This document shows, piece after piece, positions 6,251-9,633 of a stretch of 9,633 nt of DNA (position 1 is its first letter; each line of letters begins with the position of its first letter). The translations under genes were made by a program, and so were the position numbers. Source of the stretch: CAZFLY01 sp964519995 (GTDB taxonomy: Bacteria > Planctomycetota > Phycisphaerae > Sedimentisphaerales > Anaerobacaceae). The stretch lies in contig CAZFLY010000086.1 in NCBI GenBank assembly GCA_964519995.1, positions 1 through 9,633 on the forward strand, written 5' to 3'. Below the pieces are notes generated by a model. That model was not told the DNA's origin. It saw only the letters and a list, made by a program, of their open reading frames with translations, and made no database searches.

Positions 6251-6742
6251 ATGGCGGAAAAAGACGCCGATCTGCAGAAGATAAAAGCACTGATTGAAAT
6301 AATGGAACAGCATAGCCTGGTCGAGATTGAGGTCAAGCAGGGTGATAACAAAATTCTTCTGAAGCGAGCCGAGCCTCACCGGCCTGGGTCATCTGCAGTA
6401 CGGTCGGTTGGGCCTGAAACTTCTGGAGTATTGTCTGGTTCCCGGGTAAAAAATGTATCCGAGACTTTAGAAGAGGTTCTGGCCGCTCCGCACGAGGAGG
6501 ATTTGGTTGAGATAAAATCGCCGATTGTTGGGACGTTTTACGAAGCTCCGAGCCCTGACTCCAAACCTTATGTTGAACTGGGCTCATACGTTAGTCCCCA
6601 GATGGTTGTTTGTATAATCGAGGCAATGAAGGTGATGAATGAGATAAAGGCTGAGACTATTGGGACGATTGTCGAGAGGCTGGTGACTAACGGCCAGGCT
6701 GTCGAATATGGTCAGGTGCTTTTTAAGGTTAGACCTGACTGA
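6251..6742 (+). CDS. accB: Biotin carboxyl carrier protein of acetyl-CoA carboxylase
   Basis: A 163-residue cytoplasmic subunit that carries biotin between biotin carboxylase and carboxyltransferase, in the first committed step of fatty-acid synthesis. The N-terminal segment (about 6-40, LQKIKALIEIMEQHSLVEIEV) is the usual AccB helix-strand module. A variable Ser/Glu-rich linker (about 41-84) follows, and residues about 85-162 form the biotinyl domain. The biotin attachment motif EAMKVMNE is at 124-131 with Lys127 as acceptor. The protruding thumb typical of bacterial AccB is present as SPIVGTFYEAPSPDS (90-104). Length is close to the E. coli protein. The ATG has GGGAAGGA seven bases upstream. 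accC follows after 79 bases, so the two are probably co-transcribed. A weak hairpin overlaps the ribosome site. Assignment is firm. Confidence 0.96.
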   Translation: MAEKDADLQKIKALIEIMEQHSLVEIEVKQGDNKILLKRAEPHRPGSSAVRSVGPETSGVLSGSRVKNVSETLEEVLAAPHEEDLVEIKSPIVGTFYEAPSPDSKPYVELGSYVSPQMVVCIIEAMKVMNEIKAETIGTIVERLVTNGQAVEYGQVLFKVRPD

Positions 6743-6821
6743 TTTATAATTGGCAATCTGTTAAGACCGACGCGAGATAAATGCATCTGTACTGTGTCCA
6801 AAAATTGCTGATTGCGGGAAA

Positions 6822-8159
6822 ATGTTGTCGAGAATCCTTGTAGCAAATCGAGGTGAAATTGCGCTTCGCATCATCCGTGCTTGTCACGAGCTTGGAATTG
6901 AAGCTGTGGCAGTATATTCCGAGGCGGACAGAGATGCTCCGTATTTGCAGTTCGCCGATCAGGCCATTTGTATAGGACCAGCCGATTGTGCCGAGAGCTA
7001 CCTTAGTATCGCGCGTATCATTAGTGCTGCAGAAGTTGCCGATGTAGACGCGATCCATCCAGGATATGGTTTTTTAGCTGAGAACGTAGAATTTGCCCAG
7101 ATATGTCGAGATTGTGGCATAACGTTCATTGGTCCTCCTGTTGAGGCAATGCGGCTTCTGGGTGACAAGGTTCAAGCCCGTAAACTGGCGCACAAGGCCA
7201 AAGTACCAATAGTGCTTGGTTCAGATGGAGCTGTCCAGGATGAGGCCGAGGCGCTGAAACTTGCAGATGATATGGGGTATCCAGTGATAATAAAGGCCGC
7301 GGCTGGCGGCGGCGGACGCGGTATGAGAGTTGTGCATAACGACATTAGTTTACGTTCGGCATTTAGCGCAGCACGCACCGAAGCCGAAATGGCTTTTGGT
7401 GATAGCAGAGTCTATCTGGAGAAGTTCATAGTTGAGCCGCGACATGTGGAAGTACAGGTAATAGCTGACAACGATAGTAATGCATTGCACTTCTATGAGA
7501 GGGACTGCTCCATTCAGCGAAGACACCAAAAGATGATGGAAGAATCACCGTGTCCTATACTGGATGAGCGTGATAGAGAGCGACTTGCGGACGCTGCCCT
7601 TAGGCTCATAAAGGATGCCGGATATGTCAACGCCGCAACCGTCGAGTTTCTTTTAGACAAAGACGGAGAGTTTTACTTTATTGAGGTAAATACCCGAATT
7701 CAGGTAGAGCATCCTGTCACCGAAATGGTAACCGGACATGATCTGATCAAATGGCAGTTGAAGATAGCCGGCGGTCATACGATCAAATGCCGCCAAAAGA
7801 ACATTAAACATACGGGGGTAGCGATTGAATGTCGGATTAATGCTGAAGACCCTGCTAACAACTTTGCCCCTTCACCGGGCACTATCACGAGGTATATTCC
7901 GCCCGGCGGGCCAGGCGTGAGAGTCGATACGCATGTCTGTCAGGGATGGACGGTCTCGACAAATTATGATTCGATGATTGCCAAGGTTATTGTTCATCAA
8001 AGAACGCGGACCGAAGCCATCGCGACGATGAAAAGAGCCCTGCGGGAATTTGTCATCGAGCCAATCAAGACAACCATACCTGCCTGTCTCGACATCCTGT
8101 CACATAATCTTTTTGTCAAAAACCAAATTGATACAGGCTTCTTGGAGCGAAATTTCTAA
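6822..8159 (+). CDS. accC: Biotin carboxylase subunit of acetyl-CoA carboxylase
   Basis: A 445-residue ATP-grasp enzyme (E. coli 449) that carboxylates the biotin on AccB using bicarbonate and ATP. The N-terminal Rossmann-like domain starts LSRILVANRGEIALRI. K116 and K159 sit at ATP-binding positions, and the glycine-rich lid GGGGRGM is at 162-168. RDCSIQRRHQK (227-237) and EVNTRIQVEHPVTEM (288-302) carry the metal and catalytic residues E288, N290, R292, Q294, V295 and E296; R338 (IECRIN) is also present. All key residues are intact, and from about 288 the numbering matches E. coli. The start matches the family N-terminus (MLDKIVIANRGEIALRI in E. coli). The ribosome site is poor: GCGGGA only three bases before the ATG, so translation may depend on accB. 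No strong terminator follows; a heptamer repeat starts two bases after the stop codon. Confidence 0.97.
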   Translation: MLSRILVANRGEIALRIIRACHELGIEAVAVYSEADRDAPYLQFADQAICIGPADCAESYLSIARIISAAEVADVDAIHPGYGFLAENVEFAQICRDCGITFIGPPVEAMRLLGDKVQARKLAHKAKVPIVLGSDGAVQDEAEALKLADDMGYPVIIKAAAGGGGRGMRVVHNDISLRSAFSAARTEAEMAFGDSRVYLEKFIVEPRHVEVQVIADNDSNALHFYERDCSIQRRHQKMMEESPCPILDERDRERLADAALRLIKDAGYVNAATVEFLLDKDGEFYFIEVNTRIQVEHPVTEMVTGHDLIKWQLKIAGGHTIKCRQKNIKHTGVAIECRINAEDPANNFAPSPGTITRYIPPGGPGVRVDTHVCQGWTVSTNYDSMIAKVIVHQRTRTEAIATMKRALREFVIEPIKTTIPACLDILSHNLFVKNQIDTGFLERNF

Positions 8160-8161
8160 AT

Positions 8162-8189
8162 TCGTATCTCGTACTGCGTATCTCGCTTC
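8162..8189 (-). repeat. Inverted heptanucleotide run, 4 units, directly after accC
   Basis: On the minus strand the words are GAAGCGA, GATACGC, AGTACGA, GATACGA, the same family as 299-627 but inverted. The run begins two bases after the accC stop codon. Confidence 0.72.
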
Positions 8190-8276
8190 AGCCTTCTTGT
8201 CATTACTACACCGCGGGACTTGTCCTAAGCAAAGCCTTCACTGAGCCCCATTCATCGGGATCGAATGATCGAAGGA

Positions 8277-8421
8277 GTGGGTATTGAAAACTCGTACCCG
8301 CGCAAATGGGTATCCAAAGGCCACTGTACCCAAGCCAGCCAGCAAGATTAAGCGGTTTGTACTATTCCCAGCACGCGTTAATCGCTCCTCTTTTATCTCT
8401 GCCAAGCAAGGAAAAGCAGAG
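8277..8421 (+). other. Cluster of four hairpins; possible structured leader
   Basis: Hairpin 1: GTGGGTA (8277-8283) with TACCCGC (8295-8301), 7 pairs. Hairpin 2: TGGGTA (8307-8312) with TACCCA (8327-8332). Hairpin 3: GATTAA(G)CG (8346-8354) with CGTTAATC (8376-8383), 8 pairs and one bulge. Hairpin 4: CTCTGC (8397-8402) with GCAGAG (8416-8421). Hairpins 1 and 2 share the core GGGTA/TACCC and can exchange partners. I recognise no riboswitch class. Confidence 0.35.
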
Positions 8422-8477
8422 CTGAATATTCACTTTTGAGCCAAAATCGTGAAAAATTATAGATATGGAAAAGCTAT

Positions 8478-9104
8478 TTGTATTTAAACGGCTTGCTGAA
8501 CGGTTCTCTAAATACCAGACACGCAATAAGTGACAAAGAAACAGATAGTCATGATATTGAAAGCGTGATGGATACTGCAGGCAAAACCTTGTTTCATGTT
8601 ATCAAATCATCAGATATCCAGCTTGGAGATATTCCGCGTTGGTTTATGATCGAACCTAAAGGGATAAGGACAGGTGATAATGGCAAAGGTAAGCCTAAGG
8701 ACTTTGAGTTTCACAGTTGGGGCTTGCACTGGTTGTATACAATCAACTGGTTGACTAAGAACAAGCCAACAAGCGGTATTACATTTCCAGGTGATATACG
8801 ATGTGTAAATCCTGAGAAATATTTACTGCAAGGGCTTTCAGTGTGGGAATTCCTCGTTTATGTGTGTATGAGATCTTGGAAAGGTGATAAGAAAGCAAGA
8901 CATCAGTTAGCAAAGGCATCTGAGGATACGTGCTTATATCTGGCAAGTAAAGCCGTGAGAAATGAACAGCCAGCAGAAACAGAGCAAAGCGCTGCTCTTA
9001 ACGAATGGAGGAAGGTAATAAACTGGCTTAAGGGATTAGCTAAGGAATTGTACGGACTGACAATTGAGCGTATCACCAAAGCCTATTTGGACAAGTATGG
9101 CTAA
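8478..9104 (+). CDS. Hypothetical tryptophan-rich protein, probably frameshifted at its N-terminus
   Basis: I do not recognise this family. The frame is open from TTG 8478; the first in-frame ATG is 8568 (178 residues). It has eight tryptophans (W55, 81, 85, 91, 123, 134, 177, 183 counted from the TTG), a conserved-looking core around DIPRWFMIEPKG and FHSWGLHWLYTINWL, and a charged helical C-terminus. There is no signal peptide or clear membrane segment. In the neighbouring frame an ATG at 8465 encodes MEKLFVFKRLAERFSKYQ and four more residues before stopping at TGA 8531. Skipping one base there joins it to DKETDSHDIESV and gives a natural 212-residue protein. So the true start may be 8465, with either a sequence error, a disabling mutation or +1 recoding. 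No good Shine-Dalgarno is seen at any candidate start. The gene is bracketed by heptamer repeats in opposite orientations. Confidence 0.6.
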   Translation: MYLNGLLNGSLNTRHAISDKETDSHDIESVMDTAGKTLFHVIKSSDIQLGDIPRWFMIEPKGIRTGDNGKGKPKDFEFHSWGLHWLYTINWLTKNKPTSGITFPGDIRCVNPEKYLLQGLSVWEFLVYVCMRSWKGDKKARHQLAKASEDTCLYLASKAVRNEQPAETEQSAALNEWRKVINWLKGLAKELYGLTIERITKAYLDKYG

Positions 9105-9136
9105 AAACTTTCTATAGCACATTCAGCTTCAAACGC

Positions 9137-9171
9137 AATACGCGACACGGGTCACAAGCCACGAGTCACTT
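9137..9171 (+). repeat. Heptanucleotide run, 5 units, crossing the lysA stop codon
   Basis: The words are AATACGC, GACACGG, GTCACAA, GCCACGA, GTCACTT, with the family pattern and phase. The last word includes TCA at 9166-9168, the lysA stop codon on the minus strand. The rest of the 9105-9165 spacer shows no terminator. Confidence 0.65.
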
Positions 9172-9633
9172 CTCCAACTCGATCAAATCTTCGTAGCCTT
9201 CGCGTTTTCGGATGGCGGAGAAATTGTCACCGTCGACAAGCACTTCGGCAGCTCGGCATCGGGCATTATAGTTGCTGCTCATCGCAAACCCATAGGCTCC
9301 CGTGGTGAATATCGAAAGCAGGTCGCCGCACTGGACGGGCGGCAGGTTTCTGTCTTTTGCGAAAAAGTCTCCGCTTTCACAGATTGGGCCAACTATGTCC
9401 ACGACTTCGGTGCCGGGCATTTGCAGAGTTTTGCTTCGGTGAGGCGGAACGAAACGTTCGTCCACCTGCACAGGCCAGATAAAGTGAAAGGCATCATACA
9501 GAGCGGGGCGAATAAGGTCGTTCATACCTGCGTCGACGATGATGAACTTTTTGGTGCCTCCTGTCTTTGTATAGAGCACCCGGCTCAGCAGAATCGCGGC
9601 ATTGGCGCAGATACTTTTACCCGGCTCGAGAAT
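9166..9633 (-). CDS. lysA: Diaminopimelate decarboxylase, C-terminal part (runs off the right edge)
   Basis: 155 codons are visible, in frame from the right edge to TGA 9168-9166; the N-terminal PLP-barrel with its Schiff-base lysine lies outside the window. The enzyme decarboxylates meso-diaminopimelate to L-lysine in the cytoplasm using PLP. Visible family motifs, in order, are ILEPGKSICANAAILL (first residues; EPGRSI-ANAG in relatives), DAGMNDLIRPALYDAFH, the active-site loop with the catalytic cysteine GPICESGDFFAKDR, and the PLP-contacting tyrosine region GAYGFAMSSNYNARCRAAEVLV. The protein ends LIELEK, a normal length for the C-terminus. It converges on the unrecognised gene, with 61 bases between stops. 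Ornithine or arginine decarboxylases share the fold, but the CESGD and GAYGFAMSSNYN motifs fit LysA. Confidence 0.93.
   Translation of the reverse strand: MLEPGKSICANAAILLSRVLYTKTGGTKKFIIVDAGMNDLIRPALYDAFHFIWPVQVDERFVPPHRSKTLQMPGTEVVDIVGPICESGDFFAKDRNLPPVQCGDLLSIFTTGAYGFAMSSNYNARCRAAEVLVDGDNFSAIRKREGYEDLIELEK

Larger units (their letters stand above)
8160..8464. other. Hairpin-dense spacer between accC and the unrecognised gene
   Basis: No gene is visible. In order it holds the inverted heptamer run (8162-8189), a motif resembling a common dispersed repeat (CGGGACTTGTCCTAAGC at 8214-8230 with TCGAAGGAGT at 8269-8278), and then four hairpins listed separately as one structured region. Confidence 0.55.

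Noticed and set aside
8214..8278. Insertion sequence between accC and the unrecognised gene
   Set aside because: Only short motifs resembling a dispersed repeat are seen. There are no terminal inverted repeats, target duplication or transposase.

Overview
The window looks like a bacterial chromosome segment of moderate GC, probably from a metagenome-assembled genome: it contains an exactly 100-base N run (820-919), the usual scaffold filler. Planctomycetota, perhaps Phycisphaerae, is my best guess. It rests on the DUF11-repeat lipoprotein, the SpoIIE-type phosphatase with a degenerate receiver, the weak Shine-Dalgarno use and the repeat-rich spacers. No marker gene confirms it.

Layout. 1-2057 is almost entirely non-coding and repeat-built: a possible gene start leaving the left edge (minus strand), a phase-locked heptanucleotide array (299-627), a 199-bp tandem repeat broken by the assembly gap (612-1172), four copies of a short perfect or near-perfect palindrome, a 72-bp palindromic element (1222-1293), a second heptamer array (1478-1540) and a T-rich tract. 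2058-3332 encodes a PP2C/SpoIIE-family serine phosphatase of RsbU type. 3333-4056 is a long leader with a promoter-like site and a possible 11-codon leader peptide. 4057-5739 encodes a lipoprotein with about four DUF11 repeats, closed by a terminator at 5761-5795. 5796-6250 is a spacer with a promoter/operator-like site. 6251-8159 is accB-accC, the biotin carboxyl carrier and biotin carboxylase of acetyl-CoA carboxylase. 8160-8464 is a hairpin-dense spacer. 8465-9104 is an unrecognised tryptophan-rich gene with a likely +1 frameshift near its start. 9166-9633 (minus) is the C-terminal third of lysA, diaminopimelate decarboxylase, running off the right edge.

How the genes relate. accB and accC form one operon for the first step of fatty-acid synthesis. 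lysA (last step of lysine synthesis) converges on it from the other side. The phosphatase and the lipoprotein are separate units, for signalling and for cell-envelope or surface structure. The most unusual content is the non-coding DNA: the heptamer family found in the left region recurs in short runs right after accC (inverted) and across the lysA stop codon (direct), so it brackets the unrecognised gene.
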